Assembly: GCA_936432065.2 (NCBI GenBank) | Contig: OW386293.2 | Coordinates: forward strand, 31,880,234-31,944,233 | From: Rutpela maculata | Taxonomy: Eukaryota > Arthropoda > Insecta > Coleoptera > Cerambycidae | Direction: 5' to 3' | DNA: 64,000 nt | Shown here: positions 42,795 through 55,607 of the stretch, piece after piece | Layout of the letters: every line of letters starts with the position of its first letter | Numbering within the stretch: the first letter of the stretch is position 1 | Position numbers and translations under genes: made by a program | Notes under the pieces: model-generated | What the model was told of the DNA's origin: nothing | The model's input: only the letters and a program-made list of their open reading frames with translations | Databases searched by the model: none

Positions 42795-42860
42795 GTGTTG
42801 TTCTATTGGCTAAAGTTTTGCTTTACAATTCAAAGATCCTGGGTTCGAATTCTAGATAGG
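42795..42860 (+). repeat. tRNA-like segment with B box
   Basis: GGGTTCGAATTC at 42841-42852 matches an RNA polymerase III B box, preceded at the right distance by TTGGCTAAAG, a weak A-box-like block. No complete cloverleaf can be drawn. Probably a relic of a tRNA-derived SINE. Confidence 0.4.
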
Positions 42861-42920
42861 TTGGATGTTTTTTTAAAAATTTTTTTTCATATATTTTTTT
42901 TGAGTAGGTATCACAAAATA

Positions 42921-43070
42921 TTAAGGGTCTACACACGATCCAGCGGTAGGGACCCGACATTGTCGGTACGTTTTGAAGATAATTGGAATTCCAGCGGACC
43001 AGTTCACTTTCACGAATGATTTCAAAGCATACAGACAGCTGTCGCTGGATCGTGTGAAGTTCCCTTTAGG
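42921..43070. mobile_element. 150-bp MITE
   Basis: The left end TTAAGGGTCTACACACGATC then CAGCG faces the inverse CGCTGGATCGTGTGAAGTTC then CCTTTAGG at the right end. No coding capacity. Confidence 0.65.
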
Positions 43071-43407
43071 ATGTCCAAAAATTAACATTATTTACAAGAA
43101 AACTGCGAAGACTATCCTATAAAATGTGTAACAATTCTATAAAAAGCTCAGTAAATTGGCGAAGAGTACCTACGTTTTTAGCTTGTTTTATTATAGTAAT
43201 TGACGGCGACGCATTCTGTAAACTACTTTTATCTCGTAGCCATTGAAACAGACGTGATAGATGCTTATTTCACTTTTGTTGCGCGACCGTGGTTGTAAAT
43301 CTGACACATTGTGTTAGTTTGATATTAAAAATACTTTTGTAAAATTGTGTAAATACACCGTTGGTACTTACATAGTAATTATAAATATAATAAAAATTCT
43401 TGAACTT
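43071..43407. other. no recognised feature
   Basis: AT-rich spacer between the MITE and the giant foldback. Confidence 0.4.
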
Positions 43408-43659
43408 GTACCCAGGCAGCAAGGTGCCGTCATTATGACGTCGTTTTTTCGGCATTAATTACGTCAATTTCACCTTCAGCATGACGTAAAAATGACGTGA
43501 AAAAGACGGCACAATGTCACAGCCCAATGACGTCATACATATGACGCCAATATGACGTATTGGTTAATCAGTGAATTTTGCGATAAGGGATGCAAACCTC
43601 TCATTATAATATTTTTCCACAATTATTAATACAGTTTTTGACGAAAAAAAAAAACCGGA

Positions 43660-43730
43660 ATGTGCAGGGATCGAACCGCAGACCTTTTGACTCGCAACTT
43701 AACACTTATAGACCGTGGGATAGTGACAGA
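43660..43730 (-). repeat. tRNA-like segment with B box inside the foldback
   Basis: On the minus strand GGTTCGATCCC (43677-43667) is a perfect B box, downstream of a CTATAAGTGTTAAGTTGCGA stretch of tRNA-like length. The left foldback arm begins next to it; the right arm has no equivalent. Confidence 0.4.
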
Positions 43731-46179
43731 TTTTTTTTAAACGTTTGGTTCCTATCTGGCCTTTTGTGAGCATTTTGTGCCTGATTTGTACTAACCATTT
43801 TCGTGTTTATCAAACGGTTATCCTGGGCCCCTCAGCGGAAAACAAAAAAGAAAATTTCATGAAAATGAGCAATTTCAAACGTTTTGTTCCTATCTGGCGT
43901 CAAGTTAGACTTACGTTTTAAAAAAAAAACATCCGACGGAAGCTTATCGCCAGACAAATTCCGTGGGCCGGAAGACCCGAAATTTCAATCCGAAGTTGTA
44001 AGAAAAAATGGTCAAAATCAAACGATTTTGGTTCTTATCTGGGAATTGTATATATAGGTAAATAGATTATAATTATCGCGATATAACAAACGCCAGACAA
44101 ATTCCGAGGGCCCAACAGTGAAAAAATTATTGTTCAAGTTGTCAACTAATCCGCGAAAATCAAACGATTTACATTCGTCTGGCATTTGTTTTTTTGTTAA
44201 TATTAGGCAATAAGTAGTTTCAATTTAAGATTCCCAGACGAATTGGCTGGGTCCCCTGGATAGCCAGACAAAAAGAAAAGCGCGAAAAAAATGCCAGTTT
44301 TCAAACGATTTATTCCTGTCTGGCATTTGGATTTTAAAAAGATATGTTAATAAATAAGCCATATTTCTAGTCCCAGATAAAAAGCTTGGGCCCAGACGTA
44401 GATATGTTGAGCGAAAGTATCGAAAAATCAAAAAACAGTCGTGTAAAAATCTATGCATTTTCAAACGATTTACACTCGTCTGGGATTTGTTTTTTTAAAA
44501 AGATATGTTAATGAACAAACCATATTTCAAGTGCCAGACAAAAATCTGGGGCGCAGCTGTAGATATATCGCAAATTTTGAGGTTCTACAGTTGGCAACTT
44601 TTTAATCCTGGCTCCTACGTCAAAAGACTACTCTAGCTAATTTAAATAGAATAAAACTTGCTAAAATCGTTTTTTTAATTTTTTTAATTCCGACAAAAAT
44701 GAAGGAATTAGAGGGGGGCGGGATTTGGGACTTTTTTTTTCGGTAAAATTTCTCCATTTTGTCACCGGTAATTAATTGAAATCGATCTCATATATGATGT
44801 TCACTTAATATCATGTACTACTTTGATGTTCCGTTAATCTCGGTCCTTCGAAACAAAGGTTTCTGAGAAAAAAATATTTTTTTTAGATTTACATACATTA
44901 TAGGAAAACGTGTAATTTCCTACATTTCCTCGAATATCTCGATAATTATTGTTTTTCTCGAATAATTTATAGATAGCTTATGTAAAGAGAATTGATTGAG
45001 CTTTCCGACACTTTTTTTATTTTTTCTCTAACATAAAGAGCAAAAGACCAAATATGCGGACGTCTCAAAGCCAACCGCCACCCAGTCTATTAATTAGGGT
45101 GAAGACATACCGCTCGGCTAAAGTACACCATCTGCGGGTCCCCACGCGAGACTAGTTTCTCGATCTGACGTCACAGTGCTTTTCGTGAGGAGTAGCGAGG
45201 ATTTCAACTTTAATTATTTATTGCAAAGTAAGTACTGCGATTTAAGAGCTGATATTCGATGTGGCGTGTTTTTATACATAAATACACACTTTAATGAAAT
45301 ACGAAAAAAATGGGCAAGTGCCCCATTAGCAAACGATAAATAAAAATCACCCCTGGACGAGCGGGGAGTATAAAAAGCAGCGTCGCTCGCAGACAATGCA
45401 TACCATATATGTTTCTACCACATCACATCTTACGTGTCTTATGTCGCGTGCATTAAAATGAGAGAAGAAATCACTTTCGTGTGGTTGCCTACCTACGCCA
45501 AGGGAGAATGAAACAGGTACGGACTTACGAGGACTCTCAGTTTCTATGGTGTAGTGCAGAGTTGTAAATTAAATATTAATATGTAATAATTTATATTTCT
45601 CCTTTTGCTAGTATGTAACTTATTTATTGTAAATATTATTCGATTGAGGGATTATGAATGTGAAAGTGACAGTTATATTGATTCCAGTGATAAAGAAAAT
45701 CAAATTCCAAATGAGTTTCAAGTGAGAAAAAAACGGCATTTCAAGGGCGGATCTGGACTTTGAGCTTGGGGGGGGGGTAACGTAGCCGCGTGTTGAAAAT
45801 AACAAAAATGTTTTTCCTCGAAAATTAAAATTGATGAGTGGGGGGGAAAAAATCTCAAAAAAAAAATTATAAACAACTAAATATATTCAAAAATATAAAA
45901 TAAAATAATAAAAATTATGAAACTTTAAAATGAAAGTTGATTGTTTACGGAAACTTGTTACTCCGTTACCCCCCATAAATCCGAGCATGCGGCATTTAAA
46001 TAGTGACGCGAAACAAATTTGTTTAAATGTGTATAATACTCTTTTACAATGACAAGTTAATGAAATGCCAGACGAGTGTGAATCGTTTGAAAATGCATCG
46101 ATTTTTACACGACTGTTTTTTGATTTTTCGATACTTTCACTCAACATATCTACAGCTGGGCCCAAGCTTTTTGTCTGGG

Positions 46180-46600
46180 ACTTGAAATATGGTTTATTTA
46201 TTACCATATCTTTTAAAAATCCAAATGCCAGACAGGAATAAATCGTTTGAAAAAATGGCTTTCTTTCGTGCATTTCTTTTAAGATTTAAAATATGTTTGG
46301 CCCACGCTTTTTGTCTGGGACTTGAAATAAGGTTTATTTATTACCATAAATTTTTGAAATCCAAATGCCAGACAGGAATAAATCGTTTGAGAAAATGTTT
46401 TTTTTTTTTCGTGCACTTCTTTTAAGATTTAAAATATGTTTGGCCCACGCTTTTTGTCTGGGACTTGAAATATGGTTTAGTTATTACCAAATCTTTTTAA
46501 AATCAAAATGCCAGACAGGAATAAATCGTTTGAAAAAATGGCTTTTTTTCGTGCACTTCTTTTAAGATTTAAAATATGTTTGGCCCACTAAAAATGTCTG
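46180..46600. repeat. three ~140-bp tandem units in the right foldback arm
   Basis: Units share AATGCCAGACAGGAATAAAT, CGTTTGA, TTCTTTTAAGATTTAAAATA and TTTTTGTCTGGGACTTGAAA. They explain the repetitive open frames across this stretch. Confidence 0.85.
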
Positions 46601-47556
46601 TAAATGATACAATACATTTTCGTTTTGGTTAATTTTTACAGAAAAAATCATTTCACATTAGAACCAATCGTTTGATTTTCGCGGAATAGTTGACAACTTG
46701 AACAATAATTTTTTCACTGTTGGGCCCTCGGAATTTGTCTGGCGTTTGTTATATCGCGATCATTATAATCTATTTACCTATATATACAATTCCCAGATAA
46801 GAACCAAATCGTTTGATTTTGACCATTTTTTCTTACAACTTCGGATTGAAATTTCGGGCCTTCCGGCCCACGGAATTTGTCTGGCGATAAGCTTCCGTCG
46901 GATGTTTTTCTTTAAAACGTAAGTCTAACGTGACGCCAGATAGGAACAAAACGTTTGAAATTGCTCATTTTCATGAAATTTTCTTTTTTGTTTTCCGCTG
47001 AGGGGCCCTGGATAACCGTTTGATAAACACGAAAATGGTTAGTACAAATCAGGCACAAAAGGCTCCCAAAAGGCCAGATAGGAACCAAACGTTTAAAAAA
47101 ATCTGTCACTATCCCACGGTCTATTAACTCACTGAACCATTGAACATCTTTATTTAAATATGTTTAAAAGCTGTATACCTAGTTAGAAATAGTAAAACAA
47201 AATTATTATTACTATGTGGCAAAAATTGAACTAGTCACTAAATACTTCTATTTATTTTTATTTTATAATGATTTATTTCACGTCATTTTAATGACGTCAA
47301 AATAATGACCTAAAAGAAACGTATATTTGACGTCTTCATGATGACGTCAAAAGTACGTATTAAATATCACGTCTCTGGTACGTCATTTATTAATGACGTC
47401 AAAATAATGACCTAAAAGAAACGTGTATTTGACGTCTTCACGATGACGTCAGAAGTACGTTATAAATATCACGTCTCTGGTACGTCATTTATTGGGACAA
47501 TGACGTCGGCGACGAAAAATCACCTTTAAAATGACGTCACCCTGCTACCTGGGTAC

Positions 47557-47916
47557 CTAATGTTTTATTTTGTTTTTAATCAAACTGAGAGTAAATTAAA
47601 TCAATTATGTGCATTTAAAAGCTAGACGCAATTCATTCGCTGGTAAATTTTGAAAAAAGCTAGCTAAAAGTGCCATTGATTTATAATTTATGAGGGAAAT
47701 AATCGTTAACAACGGATTACTGTAAATAGTACATATTTTCTTAAACTAATTTGCAGAAAATTATGTAATAGTAGAGTAAAATCTGGAAGTAAAGTCGCTT
47801 AGTTTCCGAGAAAAAAAAACCGGCGTAGAACCAAACCAGACTTAGTGGGATTCTTTAGTAAGATAATCGTGTACACGAAATCGTTTTTTACGACATTTTT
47901 CGGTGGTCGAGAACTT
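47557..47916. other. no recognised feature
   Basis: AT-rich spacer. Confidence 0.4.
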
Positions 47917-50488
47917 TTTTAACCTCCCCACAATAAAATTGTGGGAGGTTACTACAATTAGTCCAAAATCGAAAATTGAGATAACATCAAATCTTTACGT
48001 TTTGAGGTCCCAGGAACCCAAAAAAGTTGTTTTTGAAAAATGTCTGTGTGTGTGTATGTGTGTTAGCACGATAGCGGCGAAGCTACTAAACGGATTTGGA
48101 TGAAAGTTTGCATGAGGGTTTCTTTAGTGCTCCAGAAGATCTGAAAAGGTTTTGGTTGAGATCGGATTACGTTTAGTGCCGTTTTGGCACAACAAGTTGT
48201 TTATTTTATGATTACTTACAATTTGTAATTGAACCATTGAAAAGCAGTAAAAATTCCGATTTCAACGATATATCACACTTGCACTTTTTCGATTTGGTTT
48301 CCGTGAAAAAAAATTAAAAAACAAAAATTTCACTTGTTTTGTCCTCAAAGCAGTGCAATGTACAGGGTGATATTCTAATGATGGCAGAGGTGTTCAGTGA
48401 TTTCGGCTGATAACTCGGGAACGGTTGAAGATATCGAACTGAAATTTGAAACGTAGGTATAAATAATATTGTAGACGGACGGATTACGAGTGAATTAATA
48501 ATACACCTACGTCACATGACGCCTCATGACGTCACAAATAAGAAAAATTCTTAGAAACTGGTGCACTATTGGAAACATTCAATTAAAGTTTGAAACGTAG
48601 GTGGAAATATTGTAGATGGATGGAATACGAGTGAATTAAAAATACACCTACGTTTTGATGATGTCGTAAAAGCATAAAATTTTTATGACAGGCGAACTGA
48701 TGATGATATCAAAAAAATATTTCTACAAGACGAGTCACGAAATTTTTTTTTTAATTTCCAAGAAATATCAAATTTTCGGAGAAATGTCACTTTTCAGAAA
48801 AATATCAGATTTTTAAAAAATGTCAAATTTTCAGGAAAACGTCAAATTTTCGAAGAAATGTCACTTTTCAGAAAAATGTTACATTTTCAGGGAAATGTCA
48901 CTTTTCAGAAATATGTCAAATTTTCAGAAAAATGTCACTTTTCAGAAAAATGTCAAATTTTCGAAAAAACGTCAAATTTTCGAAGCAATGTCACCTTTCA
49001 GAAAAATGCCAAATGTTTGAAAATTGTCAAATTTTCGGAGTAATGTCACTTCAGAAAAATGTCAAATTTTCGAAAAAATGTCAAATTTTCAGAGAAATGT
49101 CACTTTTCAGAAAAATGTCAAAAATTCAGGAAAATGTCAAATTTTCAAAAAAACGTCAAATTTTCGAAGAAATGTCACCTTTCAGAAAAATGTCGCCTTT
49201 TAGAAAAATGTCAAATGGTTGAAAATTGTCAAATTTTCGAAAAAATGTCAAAGTTTCGGAAAAATGTCACTTAAGAAAAATGTCAAATTTTCGGAAAAAT
49301 ATCACTTTCAGAAAAACGTCAAATTTTCAGAAAAATGTCAAATTTTATTAAATAGACTCAAAGGAAAATTCCCAAAAAATACTACGGGTCCATTTGTGGT
49401 ATAAGTTCTGTACTAGTGTGTTAAGGCGTGCAGACTGTATGCAGAGCATTTTTGACGTGTCAAGTGCATCGAGAGATTACAAGTTTTTTCGACGTTTATA
49501 AAGCCCACGGATGGTGTGAAAGGCCATCCTGAACCGCTTACAAGCCCTACAAGTGTAAGCAACCCCACCGGAACGCTTTCGGTGAGTTTTTTCCAATAAA
49601 ACTTTAAAAGTGACAGTGACATTATATTTTAAAAACTATTTCCGCTATTTTCGGAAACATAACCTAAAAATAGTTATACATAACCTAAAAACAATTTAAG
49701 ACATTGGTACCAACCTAAACATTTTTCAAAAACCAAATTCCCCAGAGAAATATTGGAACCAAAAATTTGACAGCTATCACTTCCCCGACCGATTTAGTGA
49801 AAAATTGGTCGAAGCCAAAAGATAAAACAAAATATACCAACTCAAACTTAAACGATCCACCATGAACACTACCCTGGCTACATCAGGCAGGGAAGCTGTC
49901 CACCAAGAGTTAGGTGGTTTTTTCCAAATATGGCCATCCCTGCCATTCATCCCATTACCAACGAACAGGTTTTTTCGTTTAGTTGTTTCCCGTATCAATA
50001 ATCAAAATTATTAAGTGCTCTTGCCTACGAACGTTTTTATAAAATTGTGTTTATTTTTATATTAATTTTAGGTCCATGTGGACACATTATAATTTTAACC
50101 CAGTCTTTAAGCCTGCATACAGAAGACAGGAGCTACTTTTCTATTTTTCTCCAAGCCAAACCGGACCTACCCCGTCCAGCCTCACACTCGCCACGGCGGT
50201 GTTCACCGTGGTTGTCTGGCTGGCCCGGGCTAGGATCCGATGAAGCATATATTTGTATTAAAAACATTGAATAAAATATTAATGTTGTGCAGACTATAAA
50301 TTTAACACTCAAGTTCTTAGGTCCAAATCCCACCGAACGCAAGACTTTTTTTCTGATTTAATACGAAAAAAAATTTCAACTTAATAAATATAATTAAATG
50401 AGATCGTTCATATTGTTTAGTGCTCTTTTCGGCTTCAAAGATTCACCGGGTGGGGAGGTTCCAGCCGCTTCCAGTAGCTGCCGATTTT
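47917..50488 (+). mobile_element. unclassified 2.6-kb element X, copy 2
   Basis: Same orientation and structure as copy 1. It is about 70 bp shorter because of a shorter GT run and fewer tandem units, with only scattered single-base differences. In the 3' part a TAG present in copy 1 (41651) is CAG here, leaving a 75-codon open stretch at 50047-50274. That stretch has no family resemblance that I recognise. Confidence 0.7.
48770..49345. repeat. tandem repeat of ~19-20 bp in element X copy 2
   Basis: Same consensus as in copy 1 but with a few units missing, consistent with slippage after the copies separated. Confidence 0.85.
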
Positions 50489-50796
50489 TTATAGTTAATT
50501 TCAGGTGGAATCGAGACATACTAGTTTTTTTAATGTGTAATATTAATGGGGGTGTGAGTGGTTATAATAAAAGAACACAATTTTCTATAATTGCGCTATA
50601 TTTTATTTTGAAAAATGTATGAAATCTTTACTTCATTTTTAATTAAAAGATTATCTTGTAATTTGTAAATGATTAGAAAAAAGTAAATAAATTGCAAATA
50701 TTTATAAATTTAATTTTTACGGAAGGTACTAAAAAAGTGTGACAAAATTTTCGAAAGAATACTATGACGCTAATTGATTGCGTTATTGAAGTATTC
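50489..50796. other. 3' flank of the PIN-like family pseudogene
   Basis: AT-rich. On the minus strand an AATAAA lies near 50605, about 190 bp past the stop at 50797, and could serve as a processing signal. Confidence 0.35.
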
Positions 50797-50876
50797 TTAA
50801 TTTTCACTAACCGAATCTCCACTGTCAGTTTCGGAATTACTGCTGTCTGTCTCTGAATTTGGCTCTTCTTCGGGTT
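50797..50876 (-). pseudogene. PIN-like family protein, last exon: acidic tail
   Basis: It follows an acceptor, TTTGTATTTCAG, at 50877. Read in phase 1 it encodes EPEEEPNSETDSSNSETDSG then DSVSEN and a TAA stop, a low-complexity acidic C terminus. It continues in frame with the acidic codons at the end of the preceding exon (NEEMDETDENA), which lie in a different frame from that exon's main body. Confidence 0.5.
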
Positions 50877-51327
50877 CTGAAATACAAATATATTTTATAT
50901 TATTAATAAGGTACCTATTACAACTCGAGACTTTAAGAAAAAATAACAATATTTTACATAAGTATACGAATGTAAAAGCATCATTTTAAATTGCTCATAT
51001 AAAAAAGAATATGAATATGGTGGCAATAAGAATTTTAAATGCTGTTAGTATATGAATCATGTATCAATTGAGATATCAATAAGAAGTGCAACAATTTCAA
51101 AACATAATTTTGTATATATTGCAATATATTAATCAACATTTTTCAAAAATACTCCGATTTTTAAAAACTGCCAGATTTTCATGAAGTACAATAAACACAC
51201 ATTAATTTATTTGTCACTGCTGTTTTTGATTTTAAGATTTATTATTTTTTTCAAATGTTTATTATTAATATTTCAAATGTACGAAAAGTGCTTTTTGAAA
51301 GATAATTTTTTAATTTATTTTATTTAC

Positions 51328-51823
51328 CTGCATTTTCATCCGTTTCATCCATTTCTTCATTTCCTTTAATAATGTCGCTAACATTTCTTCACCGTTAAAC
51401 CAATAGAACGCATATCTATTGTTATTTGCCACCTTCCATCCATAATTCGTAGGATGAATTGTCGTTGGCGTATTAAGATGTACGTTACACCAAAGTGCGA
51501 TGTATATTGATCTTTTTATGTGCTGCTGTAGTTCTCGGTAAGATGGTGGAAAAGACGTTCCTTCCCATTTGGCTGATTTCTTTTTAAATTGTTCATTTTC
51601 GTTTCTAGGTTTATAAATCTTATTGAAAATAAGTGACCGTGTCTCATTTACAGTATTCACTGCTCTTAGGTTGTATAGCAAACAAACAAAATCTTCAATC
51701 ACATCACAAGTTTCTTTCATTAAGTCTCCATTTCCAATTATTTGAGGATCTCCCATATCAGTGAATGCTTTTTGATACTGAAGTGATTTTTCCAATATTC
51801 TAAAAGGTCTTATTTTAACTTTT
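51328..51823 (-). pseudogene. PIN-like family protein, middle domain exon, one frameshift
   Basis: The main frame is open from at least 51823 and matches the middle part of the uncharacterised insect family. It has the C-D-V-I-E-D-F-V-C-L-L-Y block, VNETRSLIFNKIYK, and later SFPPSYRELQQHIKRSIYIA then LWCNVHL, THPTNYGW-like YGWKV and YAFYWFNGEE. In the family this segment precedes a short C terminus. Acceptor ATTTTGCAG lies at 51824 and donor GTAAAT at 51327. Near 51390 the frame must shift by one base to join the acidic tail; in the main frame the exon would read into the intron. This is either a real frameshift or a sequence error. The exon upstream of 51823 was not found. Confidence 0.5.
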
Positions 51824-51919
51824 CTGCAAAATGCTGGGTTAAAATGAATAATTACAATATCAAGTATTGCTTGAATGTAATAAAGTTTTACAATAATTTT
51901 TTATTCAGAAAAGCTCACT

Positions 51920-52440
51920 CCGCTACGGAAAATTTAATTTTCCAGACACACGTACCAACTAAAATGTACGGCATGGTAATAAAAATTATTATTATATAAA
52001 ATAGTATTAAAATAATCAAGCTTTATGTGGTATCAAATCACCACCCTTAAGAGAGGTCTAGGAAGGCGGTTGATCTCACGTTTGCCACCCCATGGTCCAA
52101 CTGATTTGTACGGCATAGCAAAAAAGTTCATCCTTGTTAATATAAAAATCGAAATTATTCCTGTACTTCTGTCCCATTATTTTTGTACAGCATTCTCTTT
52201 TTAAGAGTCACAGATATAAACACAGTCCAAATAAATGTAAGCCGTACAGAATCGTTTGAAAAAATTCAACCCCCATGGGTTACGATTTTCACTTTTCCGC
52301 GGCTTTCCCATGTCCCACCTAAAATGTACGGCATAGGGCTCAAAGTGATTTATTTCTGTAGGACTACAGAAATTATACCTTCAAAAGCGGTAACAAATGA
52401 CCCCCTAAAAATTTAGCATGGGCTTGTGGTTTAAATGTCT
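51920..52440. repeat. GCCGTAC-motif element, inverted partial copy
   Basis: Inverted match to 37930-38430, with GTACGGC or GCCGTAC at 51966, 52108, 52241 and 52326. Shared blocks are TGGGACATGGGAAAGCCGCG, in inverse, at about 52297-52316 and CACCACCCTTAA at 52042. It is shorter than the 38-kb copy. Confidence 0.7.
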
Positions 52441-53419
52441 TTTCGACTTATTTTGCTATTTTTGTAGTGTAATTTGATTAAAACCAAAAAGTCACTTCTA
52501 CCCTCTCCAGCTTTGCTGTCAATAGTGTCAATCCAAAATCTGATAAAGGGGGAGGGGAAGTGATATGGTTGTACCGCGTTACGTCAGATTGGTTAAAGTC
52601 GTTGGCGGTCATTTCTACAAAAAAAAAATAAGGTAATTTTTTTGGTCTTTATTGGCACGACGAATCAGGACTGCAGAGCTACTCCCTTGGGAAAGTCGGT
52701 ATCATAGATTGGTTCGTCGGTTCCGTATGTAGCATAAAATATGGGACAATATGGTTTTTCTCTTCGCTTAGATACAGGGCTACAATACTATGAAATATAG
52801 GAGATACGCTCGGTACGAGTACCAGCTTTTAAACTGCTGTGCGCGTAGCGTCATTCACTAGTCACTTTCAAATCAAGCCCGCGGCAGCCGCGTGCCCGAT
52901 GTTAAAAATGCATTAAATACTATAAAGTTGAAATTTGCAGGCAGATATTTTAATATCATAAAATCCAAAGAGCATTAGCATTTTTTCACTTTGCAATAAG
53001 GCCGCTGTGGGTTTAAATGTTGGTGAAAACAACAAAATAATTGACACATAGTAACTAATACACCATTTAATTACTTTTATTATGAAACAGTGAATTCGAT
53101 TAACGTTATTTAGGAAAATAATAGACAAACAGTCAAGAATGAAAAATATGTATTCTATTATATAGTTCTAACAATTTTTTTAGAGACAAATTGCCGGATT
53201 CTTTAATGTTAAGAAAATACATTTTGCATATGTACAATAATGTTTTACCAGTATGAGCAATAGCGAGGGACATATCAGTATGTTCTCTCATGTAATTATT
53301 ACAAATATTAAATGACTCTCCGATGATTTTTTTTTCATTCATTTTTTTTAACTCCTTTCGGTGGGGGCAGCCTAATGATAAATTTTTCGCATGTCGTGGT
53401 AAATCACCCTGTATAATAT
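52441..53419. other. no recognised feature
   Basis: AT-rich with a modestly GC-richer part at 52660-52920. Short minus-strand open stretches at 52913-53128 and 53133-53342 have no support. Confidence 0.4.
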
Positions 53420-54296
53420 AACTCTAAAACTAAGCGGAATTCAAAAAAATTACAAGAGTACTTGTTTGTAGCAAATTAAATTTTTTATCGAAATAGCTTT
53501 TTAACCTCGAAAAAAACATTTTTTATACTAAATGTAAGCATAAACAAATGTATAAAAAAATGCGAAAAATCGAATTACTTCGCTTATAACTTTTTTCTGA
53601 GCAAAGATGGATATAGCTTCAGAGAAAAGAAAGTAGATTCCACGATGAAAATTGGCTGAGATATTGCCGTTCAAAGTTGACTATTTTTTTGTCATTTTTC
53701 ACCGCTTTTGCCTTTATACCCTTTTCTTTGCAATTATGAATTTTTGTTTCCTTGCAGGGGATTTAAAATCTTTCCTTGCCACTGCTGTCTTTGTAAATAT
53801 GCTCGCTGCCCGTGTAATTTTGTGACGTCGGTGTTTGAGGTAATTGCAACAAAGTAAATTTCGTACTTCTTGACAGCGACCTTACAAACTCATTTTAGGT
53901 AGAAAACCAGTAATATAACATATAAATAGAAAAACTTCAATAACACAAACTGTTCAAAGTCGAAATAAAAGTCAAAGTCAATAACTGAAAAAAAATGTTA
54001 TGTGTTATTTATTTATCTTCTTTTGCATCAACAAATTAATTTTACAATTAAAAAACTTGTTTAGTGTTATCCTATAACTTTAAAATTGCAATGTACTCAA
54101 TAAAAATAAAAATTTTTCATTGATAACACAGGTTTACAAAAAAAAAAATGTTGAACCAATGGGATTCCATTACCGTACTCCTAAGGTTTTTGACATGCTG
54201 AACACGATGCCGTAGTCCATTTTGCGCCATCATGTCAGGATTTCGAGAAAACTTAACCCAAAAGTGCTAAAAATACCTTTTTCGTTCATGCACAAA

Positions 54297-55607
54297 TAGT
54301 CCAGTCAACGAATGACCTAAAGGGTGGTGTAGAGTGCGTGAGCAGGGACCTAAGCGATTACTTTAGAAAGTTGTTCAGGGTGTTTAGGGAGTGAACATAC
54401 AGAAAGTCCTGACGTCTAGGAGGTGAGCCGGAAGGGGGGGGGGCACAAAGAAAGTCCCACTTTTGTTTTCTTCCCTTATATCTCTAAAATGGTGGGTCGT
54501 AGGGAAAAATTTTCTGATACAGAATGAAAACTCATGAAATTCTCTACAACTTTCATTTTACATACTTTTTTCTAATTCCCAACCGTTTTCGAGCTACACG
54601 CTGCGGAAAAGTGAAAATTTTTGAAAAACAGATTTCTACCTCTTCAACTTTAAGGAAAAGGAAGGTGGGCTTCTCAAAATTGTACTTAAGTCAGAAATCA
54701 TCAAGGAAGCGGCAGTGATCTTTTAGAACCCCTCCTCCACTCAAGGCGAGGTTGAAGAGGCTGGGAAGATTTGCTTCCTCAAATTCAAACGTATAATTTT
54801 ATTCTTTATGCCGCATAACAAATGCCGAGCGATAAATTAATAAAATGTTTCTAAGTTGCATTATCAGTCACACTTCACAGTGATTTTCAAATCACCGTTT
54901 CACCGGTTACTCAAAAATCACTATATTTCCCAATTCCAAGCACTAATGCGCATGCGGGATTATTTGTGACTGCTTGGGGTCTAGACGCTAGTAATGGTAT
55001 GGGGCACCAGCAAGACAGACTTCCCTCAACCAGTACCGCTCCAGTTGTTCATGAGGTCAGTGGCAATAATAAGCCATCAGCTCTCTCCCACCAACTGAGA
55101 GCGCAGCCTAAACAGCATTCCCGGCGCACCTACCACCTAGTGCAGCAGTGGCTCGGGAATGAGCTGCCCTCTCAAGAGTGGGGGTGGAAACATGTAGGAG
55201 ACACCCTGGTGCCAATTACAAGCACCGGAGGTTCTACTTTTCATCTTTAAAATACAATTTTCTATTTTTCAGGTAAAAATCTGTTTTTCGAAAATTTTCA
55301 TTTTTCCGAAGCGTGTAGCTCGAAAACGGTTGCAAATTCGAAAAAAAATATATAAAACAAAAGTTGTACAGAATTTCATGAACTTTCATTTGGTATAAGA
55401 AAATTTTTCCCTGCGACGCACCGTTTTCGAGATATAAGCGAAAAAACCAAAAGTGGAACTTTCTTTGTGCCCCCGGGCTCACCTCCTAGACGTCAGGACT
55501 TTCAGTATGTTTACTCCCTAAGCACTCTGAATAACTTTCTAAAGGAATTGCTTAGGTCCCTGCTCACGCACTCTACATCTCCTTTATTGACTGGAGTAAA
55601 ATTAATT
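54297..55607. mobile_element. inner element with ~200-bp terminal inverted repeats
   Basis: The left end is TCCAGTCAACGAATGACC. The right end is CTCCTTTATTGACTGGAG, and the block CTCACCTCCTAGACGTCAGG at about 55480 is the inverse of 54410-54430. The end motif GTCAACGAA links it to the family at 4766, 14405 and 27640. A fragment of the PIN-like protein family sits in its centre. Confidence 0.7.
54966..55250 (+). pseudogene. fragment of the PIN-like family, C-terminal region
   Basis: A 94-codon open stretch. Residues 43-85 (QLRAQPKQHSRRTYHLVQQW then LGNELPSQEWGWKHV and LVPITS) match a segment with the conserved R-x-Y-x-x-V-Q-x-W-L-G-N-x-L-x-P-x-x-W-G-W pattern. I associate this with the C-terminal half of the same insect family as 601-935. 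The expected cysteine-rich end does not follow, because the reading runs into the inverted-repeat arm. It was probably captured by or inserted into the foldback. Confidence 0.5.

Larger units (their letters stand above)
43408..47556. mobile_element. 4.15-kb giant foldback element with TGACGTCA-rich ends
   Basis: Termini are inverted: GTACCCAGGCAGCAAGGTGC at the left and the inverse of GGTACCCAGGTAGCAGGGTG at the right, followed inward by many TGACGTCA-type palindromes. A second, longer pair of arms (about 43700-44600 and 46010-47125) shares GACCGTGGGATAGTGACAGA and a series of 140-160-bp units, each carrying a CCAGA(C/T)A box and AATCGTTTGA. The loop is about 44600-46000. No protein-coding sequence was found. 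Confidence 0.8.

Noticed and set aside
47917..50488. Assembly artefact as the cause of the second element X copy
   Set aside because: The copies differ in unit number and several single bases and have unrelated flanks, so separate insertions are more likely, though only long reads can settle it.
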